This document shows positions 45,287 to 54,702 of a DNA stretch of 64,000 nucleotides, one piece after another (the stretch's first letter is position 1; each line of letters opens with the position of its first letter). The notes beneath the pieces are model-generated. The model made no database searches, had not been told where the DNA came from, and saw only the letters and a program-made list of their open reading frames with translations. The stretch lies in NCBI GenBank assembly GCA_022495995.1, contig JAFEMH010007496.1, positions 23,524 to 87,523 of the forward strand, written 5' to 3'. Source of the stretch: Adenophora triphylla var. japonica. Its lineage: Eukaryota; Streptophyta; Magnoliopsida; Asterales; Campanulaceae. The translations under genes and the position numbers were made by a program.

Positions 45287-45654
45287 TAATTCTTTGACCT
45301 TACTCCCCAATCTGATTTTTTTTGCAGAAATCAAAACCTATACACCATTAAAAAGTACTCCCAAGTTCAATTTTCACAACCAAAAGAAGAGAGTCAACAC
45401 CAAGGAAGAGTTCATGCATGCATTTCAGCTGCTATCCACCTGCCATTTTTTCCTACTACTTACTAACATGCAATTCAATCCCATAATTGTAACTTGAATG
45501 TCATTGCCTCAATGCCTCTGCTACGACATACAGAGTAATTGTTGACATGAAAAGGTTAATTTTCACTCTCACAAGTCACAACAACCTTACATATTCACTC
45601 CCTTGAAGCGTTGAATTGCACCTGTAATGTTGCAATGAAAGTTATTCTTATCTA
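45287..45654. other. Spacer between two MITEs
   Basis: AT-rich, with a 79-codon plus-strand frame overlapping the MITE end. No domain seen. Confidence 0.4.
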
Positions 45655-45885
45655 CTCCCCCGTCCAACTTTTTTTACTAGACAAAAGCTATAGGATTAAG
45701 AATGCATAATAAATGTTTTTTTTTTTATCGATTGTGAATGTAAAAGGTTATGAATATTTAAATTAGGTAGGGATGTAATGGGAAAATGAATAATTAACTA
45801 ATGTGCATTGGGTTTTATATGTGACAAAAAAAAATTTGGGACGAACAAAAAAGGAAATGTGGTCAATATAATGGGACGACTGGAG
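45655..45885. mobile_element. Stowaway-like MITE, diverged ends
   Basis: 231 bp flanked by TA (45653-45654 and 45886-45887). It begins CTCCCCCGTCCAAC and ends ATGGGACGACTGGAG. The inverted repeat is imperfect, suggesting an older copy. Confidence 0.65.
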
Positions 45886-46201
45886 TAATATTTTCATGCA
45901 TGCATAAGAGGCCAGAGAGAGAAATAAGTTTCCATAAGATTTTGATTTTTTTTTTTTTTGGAAAAGGCATGTTAGGGATGTGACAAGGCCCAATGTTCAC
46001 CTCACATGACTCGATCTCAGTCACTTCAATAAGGATCACTTGAACACCAATGCTTCATGTTCCCGGGGGAAGCTTATTTCATTATATTTCAATTGTATTT
46101 GTGCAATCTAATTCTTTTTCATTACCTTAATGACATACAAAAAGAAACTCAAATTAGGTTTTAGATCGCCCCACTGTTGCAAAAAAAAAAAAAAAAAAAC
46201 A

Positions 46202-46285
46202 CTCATCTCAACCAATTAGCTTGTGTTTCCTGGCGTCACAGATAACACCAGGAAACACAAGCTAACTGGTTGAAATGAGTTCGGC
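46202..46285. other. Strong inverted repeat (hairpin)
   Basis: About 33-base arms (ACTCATCTCAACCAATTAGC continuing to TTTCCTGG, and CCAGGAAACACAAGC continuing to GAAATGAGT) pair with only two or three mismatches around a 14-base loop. A 20-base A run precedes it. It could be a small foldback element or a hairpin RNA locus. Confidence 0.6.
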
Positions 46286-46536
46286 CTAACAGTCTAAAGT
46301 AACTCCTATAAACCAAATGCCAGTGTTTCTTTACCAGTACCAAAAAGTAATACTCAGGACAATCTAGCAGGCCAAACAGTCTGAGAGTTTCCCATGTGCA
46401 AGCGACCAAGATTTGAGAGAGATCAATTACATAAAACAATACCAATAAAGTGTTTCCATTCACCAAAATGCAACATGACTAGCTACATAGAGTGTAAAAA
46501 CAAAACAAAGACAACAAATCTCAACACAAACATATA

Positions 46537-46908
46537 TCAACAGACATACTTACACAAACATAAGCTGTTAACATCTTCAGAGCTATCCTTAACAACTATA
46601 TCAATTTTTTCGTACCTGAAATGAGCAGGGCATGGAAAACCGGCAGCTTGAACCGTCGAGTTCAGCTTGAACCGTCGAGTTCCTATATCAGTAAACATTG
46701 CACACAGAAACACCACCACCAATGTGACTCGTGCTCCAAAAGTAACCGCAAAGGTGAGCCCAGAAAAAAAACAAACACACTTGGTTTTCTTCCCATCGCC
46801 AGTAAAATCCTGAGGGTTCACTGGCTGAGAATGCATCCATTTCGGAATACTTGCAATTTTACTCCTCCATGAATAAATGCCTAGTGGTCTGTTGAGAATT
46901 CCCGCTTG
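46537..46908 (-). pseudogene. L-type lectin gene relic, 3' part of lectin domain and membrane segment
   Basis: The frame carries LGIYSWRSKIASIPKWMHSQ followed by PVNPQDF, matching the end of an L-type lectin domain (the YSW strand and W-x-HSQPL/V-P-x hinge). A hydrophobic segment follows (GLTFAVTFGARVTLVVVFLC), the expected transmembrane helix of a lectin receptor-like protein. A 19-bp perfect tandem duplication occupies 46645-46682. No kinase domain is found downstream. It continues the exon at 53140-53600, from which it is separated by element G and a small inverted-repeat element. Confidence 0.7.
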
Positions 46909-47122
46909 ACAAAAGTAAGGGAAGGGAAGGGAGGGGGAGGAAATCATTAAACATTTCTTTCCTCCCATTTCCTCCCACACTTGGGAGGATTGAGTAGGAG
47001 GGAAATGAGGCTCCCATTTCCTTATCTTTCCTCCCTACAAAAAACTCGGGAGCACACCCTCGGGAGGGAGGAAATCATCCTCATTTCCTCCCTTTTCCTT
47101 CCCTTTCCCCCCAAAATAAAAC
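46909..47122. mobile_element. Purine/pyrimidine inverted-repeat element in the lectin gene
   Basis: GTAAGGGAAGGGAAGGGAGG at the left and CCTCCCTTTTCCTTCCCTTT at the right form imperfect terminal inverted repeats. Internal CTCCCATTTCC and GAGGAAATGAGG motifs repeat the theme. It interrupts the lectin homology, so it is an insertion. A target duplication was not identified. Confidence 0.5.
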
Positions 47123-47127
47123 TCTTA

Positions 47128-47567
47128 TGAACACAGACTTAAATCAATTTGGGATTAATCGATTTAAGTGAGAAAATAAAGAATTATAGTTCAGATTGAG
47201 GTGAGAAAAGAATTAGAAGAAAATACAGAGTATGGGATGAGAGAGAAACGAGAGATTTGGAGAGAGAGTTGGGAATCTTTGGTAAATTTCATTATGCCAT
47301 GAAAATGGCGTTAGACAGAGCAATAAGAGAGAGAAAGCACGTGAGACTCAACGGCCTAATCTCTCACTACAATACGACCCCGTTTTAAGTAACGGTAAAT
47401 CCTTCTAGACACAGACTTAAACGACAACGTTCTATTTAAAGATAAAACGCATACCCTAATGTCCGTTAACGGACTTATTGACACTTAGACTAAGGAACGA
47501 CGTCGCATCCCCCCACATTCAAACATAACGGTCATCCCTAATTGGAAAATAAGCCCTAAAACATTAC
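47128..47567 (-). repeat. Element G 3' LTR
   Basis: TGTAATGTTTTAGGGC to TCTGTGTTCA on the minus strand. Compared with the 5' LTR it lacks four bases of a GA run and has an extra two bases near 47489. GTCCGTTAACGGAC (47461-47474) is a perfect dyad lying 20 bp upstream of TTTAAATA (47440-47433, minus). Confidence 0.95.
47433..47474 (-). promoter_or_regulatory. Element G 3' LTR TATA-like box and palindrome
   Basis: TTTAAATA with GTCCGTTAACGGAC upstream; the axis-to-box distance is 27.5 bp. The 5' LTR copy has one substitution in the palindrome (GTCCGTTGACGGAC, 53034-53047) and the same spacing. Confidence 0.6.
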
Positions 47568-47586
47568 ATTCCCTTTCCCTTCGAAG
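47568..47586 (-). other. Element G polypurine tract
   Basis: Minus strand CTTCGAAGGGAAAGGGAA immediately precedes the 3' LTR, as expected for initiation of plus-strand DNA synthesis. Confidence 0.8.
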
Positions 47587-47596
47587 AATCCTTGTC

Positions 47597-49807
47597 TCAA
47601 GGATCAAAATGAGGGAAATTAGCTGCGATTGTTGTCCAATCCTCCCAGGTAGCATCTTCAGGGAAAGCATTCGACCATTGTACCAAGACTTGAGCTGCAG
47701 GGCTATTACCTTTCCTCACCAAACGTCTGTCTAAGATAGCTATGGGTTCCACCAAGAACGGACCATCTTCACCCACATAAGGCAATGAAGAATTTGGAAT
47801 TGTTGCATCTCCAATCCTGGCTTTGAGTAACGACACATGGAAGACAGGATGTATTTTGGATGTAGGTGGCAATTTGAGTTTGTAAGCAACAGTTCCAACC
47901 CTTGCTTCCACCTGAAATGGGCCAAAATACTTTGCTGACAGCTTGAAATTCTTTCTCAATGCCAGAGATGTTTGCCTATAAGGTTGCAGCTTCAGGTAAA
48001 CCCAATCCCCCACTTGAAAACTTCTTTCCTTCCTTTCCTTATCAGCATATTGTTTCATCTTGTTTTGAGCTTCCAACAGTACTTCCCTCATCACCTTGAT
48101 TTGTTTGTCTCTCTCCTTCATAAAATCCGTAACTGCATCCACCTTACTATACTGCTCATGACTGAAAGTGGCCTGTGGTGGAGGGTATCCATATAAAGCT
48201 TCAAAAGGAGTCATCTTAAGAGCTGTATGAAAATTTGAATTATACCACCATTCTGCCAAGGTTAGCCAACTTGACCACATTTTTGGTTTCGAACTAGTGG
48301 TAGCCCTCAAAAACTGTTCTACACATCTGTTCAATCTTTCTGTTTGGCCATCGGTTTGGGGGTGATAGGCTGTACTTAAGTTTAAGGTAGTGCCAAGTAG
48401 AGAAAAAAGTGATTGCCAAAACTGACTTAGGAATATCTTATCCCTATCTGAGGTAATGGTGACAGGTAAGCCATGCAATTTATAAATGTTTTCGAAAAAC
48501 TGCTTGGCCACAATATATGCTGTGTAAGGGTGTTTTAGGGGTATGAAATGGGCATATTTAGTGAGTCTATCTACCACCACCAAGATTGAATCCCAATTGT
48601 TAGATAGGGGCAGCCCCTCAATAAAGTCCATAGCTATGTCAGTCCATGGTTTTGTGGGAATGGCTAAAGGTTGTAACAGTCCAGCTGGGAGAGAGTTCTC
48701 AGTCTTCACCTGTTGACAAATCTCACAAGGGCTAATCAATTCATGAATGTATTTCTTCATACCTGACCAAAAGAACAATTGTGATACCCTTTTCTGAGTC
48801 CCTTGAATGCCTGAGTGTCCTCCCAATGGGGTATGATGTAACTCCTTCACTATCCTTTCCCTCAGCTCCCCTTTGCTTCCTATAACCAGTTTCCCTTGGA
48901 ATCTTAGCACCCCATTGTTCACTATGTATTCAGCATATTTGTCATTGTTGGTTATGACTCCTTCCAGTATTTCTTGCACTTTAGCATCACCTTCCCAGCT
49001 CCCTATTACTTCTTGAACCCACTGTGGCTGCACAACTGAAATAGCTTGACATTCCACCATATCAGTCCCTTCATACACTCTGGATAAGGCATCTGCCACC
49101 TTGTTATCAACCCCCTTCTTGTATGTGATGGTATAATCATATTCCAACAACCTTGATATCCATTTCTGTTGCAAACCCCCAGTTACCCTCTGTTCCATGA
49201 GATATTTTAAGCTTTGATGATCTGTCTTAATCTGAAACCTTTGCCCACACAAATAATATCTCCACTTCTCTACTGCCAACAAAATTGCTAAGAATTCTTT
49301 CTCATAGGTTGATAGCCCCAAATGCTTTGGTCCTAGAGCTTTACTAACAAACGCAATAGGCCTTCCTTCTTGCATCAATACTGCCCCCAAACCATTATAG
49401 CATGCATCAATCTCTACTACAAATGTCTTAGAGAAATCAGGCATTGTCAACACTGGAGCAGTTGTCATAGCTTTCTTCAATGCTTGAAAAGCTTCCTCAG
49501 CAACTGGATCCCAAACAAATGAATTCTTTTTCAACAACACTGTTAATGGCTTGCTAATGACACCATAATTTCTGATAAATCTTCTGTAATAACCTGTTAA
49601 ACCAAGAAATCCCCTCAGCCCCTTGATATTAGTAGGTGTAGGCCAATTCACCATACTCTCAATCTTAGCTGGGTCTGTCTCCACCCCATTCCCAGTCACA
49701 ATATGTCCCAAATATTCCACTTTCTCACTTCCAAATGAACACTTGCTTTTCTTCACATAAAGTTGATGTTCCCTGATCTTATCTAGTGTCAACCTGAGAT
49801 GTTCCAC
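47597..49807 (-). CDS. Element G pol, 3' portion (RT thumb, RNase H, integrase, chromodomain)
   Basis: 736 open codons that belong to the same polyprotein as the next entry but are separated from it by a frameshift. In order: end of RT (VEYLGHIV, GLTGYYRRFIRNYGVIS), RNase H (FVVEIDACYNGLGAVLMQEG, KTDHQSLKYLMEQR), and the integrase zinc region (HHTPLGGHSGIQGTQKRVSQ, CEICQQ). The integrase core has DFIEGLP, TSDRDKIFLSQFW and QTDGQTERLN, so all three acidic residues are visible. The C-terminal chromodomain-like end reads VLVQWSNAFPEDATWEDWTT. No internal stop occurs. The apparent Met start lies inside RT and is not a true initiation site. Confidence 0.85.
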   Translation of the reverse strand: MEHLRLTLDKIREHQLYVKKSKCSFGSEKVEYLGHIVTGNGVETDPAKIESMVNWPTPTNIKGLRGFLGLTGYYRRFIRNYGVISKPLTVLLKKNSFVWDPVAEEAFQALKKAMTTAPVLTMPDFSKTFVVEIDACYNGLGAVLMQEGRPIAFVSKALGPKHLGLSTYEKEFLAILLAVEKWRYYLCGQRFQIKTDHQSLKYLMEQRVTGGLQQKWISRLLEYDYTITYKKGVDNKVADALSRVYEGTDMVECQAISVVQPQWVQEVIGSWEGDAKVQEILEGVITNNDKYAEYIVNNGVLRFQGKLVIGSKGELRERIVKELHHTPLGGHSGIQGTQKRVSQLFFWSGMKKYIHELISPCEICQQVKTENSLPAGLLQPLAIPTKPWTDIAMDFIEGLPLSNNWDSILVVVDRLTKYAHFIPLKHPYTAYIVAKQFFENIYKLHGLPVTITSDRDKIFLSQFWQSLFSLLGTTLNLSTAYHPQTDGQTERLNRCVEQFLRATTSSKPKMWSSWLTLAEWWYNSNFHTALKMTPFEALYGYPPPQATFSHEQYSKVDAVTDFMKERDKQIKVMREVLLEAQNKMKQYADKERKERSFQVGDWVYLKLQPYRQTSLALRKNFKLSAKYFGPFQVEARVGTVAYKLKLPPTSKIHPVFHVSLLKARIGDATIPNSSLPYVGEDGPFLVEPIAILDRRLVRKGNSPAAQVLVQWSNAFPEDATWEDWTTIAANFPHFDP

Positions 49808-50201
49808 ATGTTTCTCTGTAGATGGACACTGGAGCAGTTGTCATAGCTTTCTTCAATGCTTGAAAAGCTTCCTCAGCAACTGGATCCCAAACAAATGAAT
49901 TCTTTTTCAACAACACTGTTAATGGCTTGCTAATGACACCATAATTTCTGATAAATCTTCGGTAATAACCTGTTAAACCAAGAAATCCCCTCAGCCCCTT
50001 GATATTAGTAGGTGTAGGCCAATTCACCATACTCTCAATCTTAGCTGGGTCTGTCTCCACCCCATTCTCAGTCACAATATGTCCCAAATATTCCACTTTC
50101 TCACTTCCAAATGAACACTTGCTTTTCTTCACATAAAGTTGATGTTCCCTGATCTTATCTAGTGTCAACCTGAGATGTTCCACATGTTTCTCTATAGATG
50201 G
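49450..50201 (-). repeat. 376-bp direct tandem duplication inside pol
   Basis: 49450-49825 and 49826-50201 are two head-to-tail copies of the RT thumb and connection region, differing at about three positions. Because 376 is not a multiple of three, entering the second copy shifts the frame, which separates the two long ORFs. Confidence 0.95.
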
Positions 50202-52658
50202 GCTATAGATCAAGATATCATCAAAGAAAACCAATATAAATTTCCTCAAAAACTCCTCAAACACTGAATTCATAAGTGCTTGGAATGTGGCTGGGGCATT
50301 TGTGAGTCCAAAGAGCATCACCTTGAATTCATAATGTCCATGGTGGGTCTTAAATGCAGTTTTACAAACATCTTCCTCTCTCATTCTGATTTGATGATAA
50401 CCAGACCTCAAATCCAACTTAGTAAAAATCTTGGAACCATGCAACTCATCCAAAAGCTCATCAATGATGGGAATAGGGAATTTATCCTTTATAGTCATTT
50501 GGTTTAAACCCCTATAGTCAATACACATCCTCCATGTGCCATCCTTCTTCTTGACTAAGATCACAGGGGATGCAAAAGGACTTGAGCTGTGTTGTATCAC
50601 CCCACTATCCAACAGTTCCTTGACAATCTTCTCAATTTCATTTTTCTGAAAATAAGGGCATCGATAGGGTCTATTGTTTATTGGTTGGCTACCAGATTTC
50701 AAGGGAATAGCATGATCAAACCTCCTTACAGGTGGCATATCCTTTGGCTCAGCAAACACATCTTCATAGTCCCTTAAAAGTGTCGAAATACTTGGGTCTA
50801 TCCCTCCTTCATTTGTTACTGAAGAGAGAGAATATAACTGCACCACTGCCCCACAAGGTAAATCATTCAACATCTTAGTGGCTGTGGTTGCTGTCATAAA
50901 CTTCAGCATTGCCACTTCCTGAGCACCTTGCAGTTTACACTGCCTTCCCCTCCATTTGAAACCCATAGTCATCTCACTGAAATCAAAAGTGATAGGACCT
51001 AGAGTCTTGAGCCATTGTATTCCCAACACTGCATCACAACCACCCAACTTAATGACTTTCATGTCTCCCTTAAACTCCACATCCTGCATATTCCAAATAA
51101 AACCCTTACATTCCCCTTGACTGAGAATCTTACTTCCATCTGCTACAGCTACAGGTACATCATTAGTGGGTATTACTACACAACCCAACCTCTCAGCAGT
51201 CTTGACATCCAAAAAATTGTGTGTACTGCCACTATCAATGAGAATTGAAAACTTCTTGTTGCCTACCTTGCCTGTGAGCTTAAGTGTCTGCAATGAGTTA
51301 CTTCCTGATAAAGCATGGGCTGAAATGCCTAATTCTCCCTCTGCAATTTCCTCCTTCTCCCCTTCAGCCACAGGTGTTTCTAAGGAATCATGCCATTCCT
51401 CTTCTTCTTCCCCATTTTCTATTCCCAGCATAAATAACTGCTTATTTTTGCATTTGTGTCCATACTTGTACACCTCATCACAGTTGTAGCATAGCCCTTT
51501 CTCTCTTCTAGCTTGCATTTCTGCCTGAGTGAGTTGCTTAATGGGAATACTACTTTTGGTAGGGCTAAAGGAATCATTTCTCTGGTTAATGGAAGGAGAT
51601 GAAAAAGTGGGGTATTTGGGATTGTTTGTGTTCATTTTGGTCGAATTTTGAGCCATGGAAGTGTTTGATTTTTGACTAGGTTGGTATGAAGTGTAAGAGG
51701 GATTGGTTTTGTAAGGTGTTGGTCTGAGTTTCTTGACTGCTACCTCCCAATGAGACTCTTCAATTCTGGCCAAATTTATTGCATGAACCAATGTAGGAGG
51801 GAACTGAGATTGTACCCTGAACTTAATCTCTTCCTTGAGGCCCTTAATAAAATTTTTGACATAAAATCTCTCACTCAGTCCAGCATTTTCCACCTTCATG
51901 ATTGCCCTTAGCTCCTCAAATTTGTCTTGGTATTCACCCACTGAGCTCACTTGTTGTAAGCTAGCAAATTCCCCTTCAATGTTCTGATATGCTTGTGTTC
52001 CAAATCTGATAGCTACCTTCTCAAAAAATTCATCCCATACACTCCCATCAATTTCTTCACAGAAATTTTGGTACCAATACTCTGCACTCCCTTCAAAGTG
52101 CATTGTAGCTAGCTCCATCCTATCACCTAAAGGGACCTCTCTATATTTGAAAAATTTGTGACACTTACGAATCCACCCACGATGGTCAATCCCAGAGAAC
52201 TTTGGAAACTCCAATTTAAGGTGTTTTTTATAGTTCTCATTCACTCCTCTTTCAGATCTAGCTATATGACCATACTCAGCACCTTTAATAGCATCAATTG
52301 AATCATCAATATGAATGGTTTCAATACCAAATTTACCTTGTTTGTTTTGCTCAGTGACTGGGATCTCCTTACTGCCACCAGGTGCTGCTCCTAGCACTGA
52401 CCCAGAACCACTAGAAGCCAACAATCCTCTTCCAGCCTCATCTATAGGGCCCTTGCCCAGATTAGCTTTAATCCCTTCTAGCAGCGTGCGTGTCATCTCC
52501 TCCATGCTCTTGCTTAGTGCTGAGATTTCCTCCTTCAGCTCACTCTTCAATTCATTGGTTTTCGTCTCCAATGCACCTTCGAGCCCAGTTAACCTCTCAT
52601 CAACAGCTCTGAGGTTTGCTTCCATTGCGTCCATACGATTATTCTGATGATTCACCAT
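49779..52658 (-). CDS. Element G gag-protease-RT, 5' portion
   Basis: Starts at MVNHQNNRMDAMEANL (52658); an upstream in-frame Met would translate the PBS, so it is not used. Domains follow in order. A coiled-coil N-terminus (about 1-75) leads into the gag core (LEFPKFSGIDHRGWIRKCHK, EGSAEYWYQNF). One CCHC-like knuckle reads CYNCDEVYKYGHKC. The protease motif is ILIDSGSTHNFLD. RT shows PYRCPYFQKNEIEKIVKELL, KDGTWRMCIDYRGLNQMTI, FTKLDLRSGYHQI and the catalytic box LVFFDDILIYS. The frame ends in 15 aberrant residues just past the duplication joint. Apart from that lesion the ORF is clean, implying recent activity. Confidence 0.9.
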   Translation of the reverse strand: MVNHQNNRMDAMEANLRAVDERLTGLEGALETKTNELKSELKEEISALSKSMEEMTRTLLEGIKANLGKGPIDEAGRGLLASSGSGSVLGAAPGGSKEIPVTEQNKQGKFGIETIHIDDSIDAIKGAEYGHIARSERGVNENYKKHLKLEFPKFSGIDHRGWIRKCHKFFKYREVPLGDRMELATMHFEGSAEYWYQNFCEEIDGSVWDEFFEKVAIRFGTQAYQNIEGEFASLQQVSSVGEYQDKFEELRAIMKVENAGLSERFYVKNFIKGLKEEIKFRVQSQFPPTLVHAINLARIEESHWEVAVKKLRPTPYKTNPSYTSYQPSQKSNTSMAQNSTKMNTNNPKYPTFSSPSINQRNDSFSPTKSSIPIKQLTQAEMQARREKGLCYNCDEVYKYGHKCKNKQLFMLGIENGEEEEEWHDSLETPVAEGEKEEIAEGELGISAHALSGSNSLQTLKLTGKVGNKKFSILIDSGSTHNFLDVKTAERLGCVVIPTNDVPVAVADGSKILSQGECKGFIWNMQDVEFKGDMKVIKLGGCDAVLGIQWLKTLGPITFDFSEMTMGFKWRGRQCKLQGAQEVAMLKFMTATTATKMLNDLPCGAVVQLYSLSSVTNEGGIDPSISTLLRDYEDVFAEPKDMPPVRRFDHAIPLKSGSQPINNRPYRCPYFQKNEIEKIVKELLDSGVIQHSSSPFASPVILVKKKDGTWRMCIDYRGLNQMTIKDKFPIPIIDELLDELHGSKIFTKLDLRSGYHQIRMREEDVCKTAFKTHHGHYEFKVMLFGLTNAPATFQALMNSVFEEFLRKFILVFFDDILIYSPSIEKHVEHLRLTLDKIREHQLYVKKSKCSFGSEKVEYLGHIVTENGVETDPAKIESMVNWPTPTNIKGLRGFLGLTGYYRRFIRNYGVISKPLTVLLKKNSFVWDPVAEEAFQALKKAMTTAPVSIYRETCGTSQVDTR

Positions 52659-52675
52659 GGTTTCCGTGAATCGAC

Positions 52676-52691
52676 AGCTTTGATACCACTT
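52676..52691 (-). other. Element G primer-binding site
   Basis: Minus strand TGGTATCAAAGCTGTCG lies six bases from the LTR end. It is the tRNA-Met type. Confidence 0.85.
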
Positions 52692-52696
52692 TGTTA

Positions 52697-53139
52697 TGAA
52701 CACAGACTTAAATCAATTTGGGATTAATCGATTTAAGTGAGAAAATAAAGAATTATAGTTCAGATTGAGGTGAGAAAAGAATTAGAAGAAAATACAGAGT
52801 ATGGGATGAGAGAGAAACGAGAGATTTGGAGAGAGAGAGAGTTGGGAATCTTTGGTAAATTTCATTATGCCATGAAAATGGCGTTAGACAGAGCAATAAG
52901 AGAGAGAAAGCACGTGAGACTCAACGGCCTAATCTCTCACTACAATACGACCCCGTTTTAAGTAACGGTAAATCCTTCTAGACACAGACTTAAACGACAA
53001 CGTTCTATTTAAAGATAAAACGCATACCCTAATGTCCGTTGACGGACTTATTGACACTTACTAAGGAACGACGTCGCATCCCCCCACATTCAAACATAAC
53101 GGTCATCCCTAATTGGAAAATAAGCCCTAAAACATTACA
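52697..53139 (-). repeat. Element G 5' LTR
   Basis: 443 bp, nearly identical to 47128-47567 (a 4-bp GA indel, a 2-bp indel and one substitution noted). This implies recent insertion. Promoter elements are TTTAAATA (53013-53006) and GTCCGTTGACGGAC (53034-53047). Confidence 0.95.
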
Positions 53140-53600
53140 CAGACCTAAGTCCCTAACACGACCTCTTCTTCCTACCACATTTCCCCCAAATCGATGGGAT
53201 AATTAAGCATAAGTATCACCTAATTTGGTTAACAGAACATCCAGCCTTTTCACAATAGCATGGTAATCAATTCAAGACAACAATTTCACGCCACTGTTCA
53301 ATACAACATCGATTTTTGAAACGTTGCTAACCCTAACCGACACAAGATTAGACACATCAAACCAACAAGATTCGCATTTTTAACAACCACATTTCCATCC
53401 AAGAAAGTATGAAACTCAGTACCCACAAATCGATTTTCCTTCGAAATCGCAAACGAGGTTTTTAGGGGGAACTTAGATGTGAAATTACCCGGAACAATTA
53501 CCAGTAGCAAGCCATCACGGTTCTGATGTGATATTGAAAATCTTAAGTGCAGGGAGAACGAGGCCACATATTGTGGGGTTGGAGGGGATGAATTTGAAGG
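53140..53600 (-). pseudogene. L-type lectin gene relic, main part of lectin domain
   Basis: The minus strand reads ASFSLHLRFSISHQNRDGLL, LVIVPGNF and RFVGTEFHTFLDGNV, the beta-strand pattern of legume-type lectin domains. After a frameshift it continues DVSNLVSVRVSNVSKIDVVL then NSGVKLLS, a stop, IDYHAIVKRLDVLLTKLGD, and NYPIDLGEMW before another stop. These match the order of strands in plant L-type lectin receptor proteins (SWIDY has become S-stop-IDY). The metal-binding Asp region is altered (EFHTFLD). Homology ends at element G and resumes at 46908, so one exon has been split. Confidence 0.7.
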
Positions 53601-53649
53601 GTTTGCTGTTAGGGGTTAGGGATTGACCAATTATGGTTTTTGTTTTTTA

Positions 53650-54370
53650 TTTAATAGAAAAAACTGTTGTTTTAGAATTTTTTTTTATTACTGAAAATAT
53701 TTGCAAAAAGTTATATAAAAAAAGATAAAAAAAAACATAAATAAATGAAATTATATAAAAGGAAAGAGGGACAGATTATCTTTTATTTATTATTTTTTTT
53801 TACAACTAAGAAATAATATTTTAAATTTTTTTTATTACTGATATATTTTACAAAAAGCTATATAAGAAAAGATTAAAAAAAACAAAACAAATGAAAGTAT
53901 ATAAAAGAAATAGGGAAGAAGTAAGCTTTATTTATTTTTTTAATTTTTTATTTAGTAGGAAAAAATATTTTAGACTTTTTTTATTACTGATTTTTTTTTA
54001 CAAAAAAGTTATATAAAAAAGATAAAAACAAAACAAAACAAATGAAAGTATATAAAAGAAAAGAGGGACGGACTACCCTTTATTTATTTTTTATTTATTT
54101 TTAATTTTTTATTGACTAGAAAATAATATTTTAAACTTTTTTATTAGTAATTTTTTTTACAAAAAGGTATATAAAAAATATAGAAAAAACTAAACAAATG
54201 AAAGTATATAAAAGAAAAGAGGGACGAACTACCCTTTATTTTTTAAATTTTTTATTGACTAGGGAATAATATTTTAGACTTTTTTATTACTGATTTTTTT
54301 TTTACAAAAAGGTATATAAAAATGTTATAAAATTTAAACAAATGAAAGTATATAAAAGAAAAACTAAATT
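53650..54370. repeat. 162-bp-type tandem repeat, inverted second locus, about five copies
   Basis: ATTGACTAGAAAATAATATT and TTACAAAAAGTTATATAAAA-type units recur at about 53660, 53806, 53952, 54111 and 54252. They are the reverse complement of the repeat at 42805-43975, with somewhat shorter spacing (140-160 bp). Confidence 0.8.
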
Positions 54371-54702
54371 ATAAATCTTATACATTAAACCTAAATCTCG
54401 TATATACCCAATACGATTAACCTTAAATCTAAATTATATAATTCATACTCCATATCCTAATTCATCTACCTATATCTTATGTATACCGTATAACTTGAAC
54501 ATTAAATCTAAATAATATATTTCATACCCTAAAACCTAATTCATCTACCATATCCATTTACCCTTAATCTTAAATCTAAGTCATATATTTCTTACCATAT
54601 ACCCAAATCTTAGAATTTTTTCCCAAATAATCCCGTTTTACTTTTTTATTTACGAAAATGACTTACTGTTCAAACTATTGCCCAGAATGTCCTCTTTTTT
54701 TA
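54371..54702. other. AT-rich degenerate CCTAAATC-type sequence
   Basis: Loose repeats of CCTAAATC and TAAATCTAA resemble decayed telomere-type or low-complexity repeats. No gene. Confidence 0.45.

Larger units (their letters stand above)
47128..53139 (-). mobile_element. Element G: young Reina-like Ty3/gypsy chromovirus
   Basis: Two LTRs of 440 and 443 bp differ by only a handful of changes. PPT, PBS and a near-complete gag-pol frame lie between them on the minus strand. The pol order PR-RT-RH-INT with a terminal chromodomain-like segment and short LTRs fits the Reina group. It split the lectin exon. Five-base flanks (TCTTA and CAGAC) do not match, so no target duplication is evident. Confidence 0.9.

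Noticed and set aside
47123..53144. Target-site duplication of element G (shared ACACAGAC near both ends).
   Set aside because: The left ACACAGAC lies inside the LTR in both copies. The true 5-bp flanks TCTTA and CAGAC do not match.
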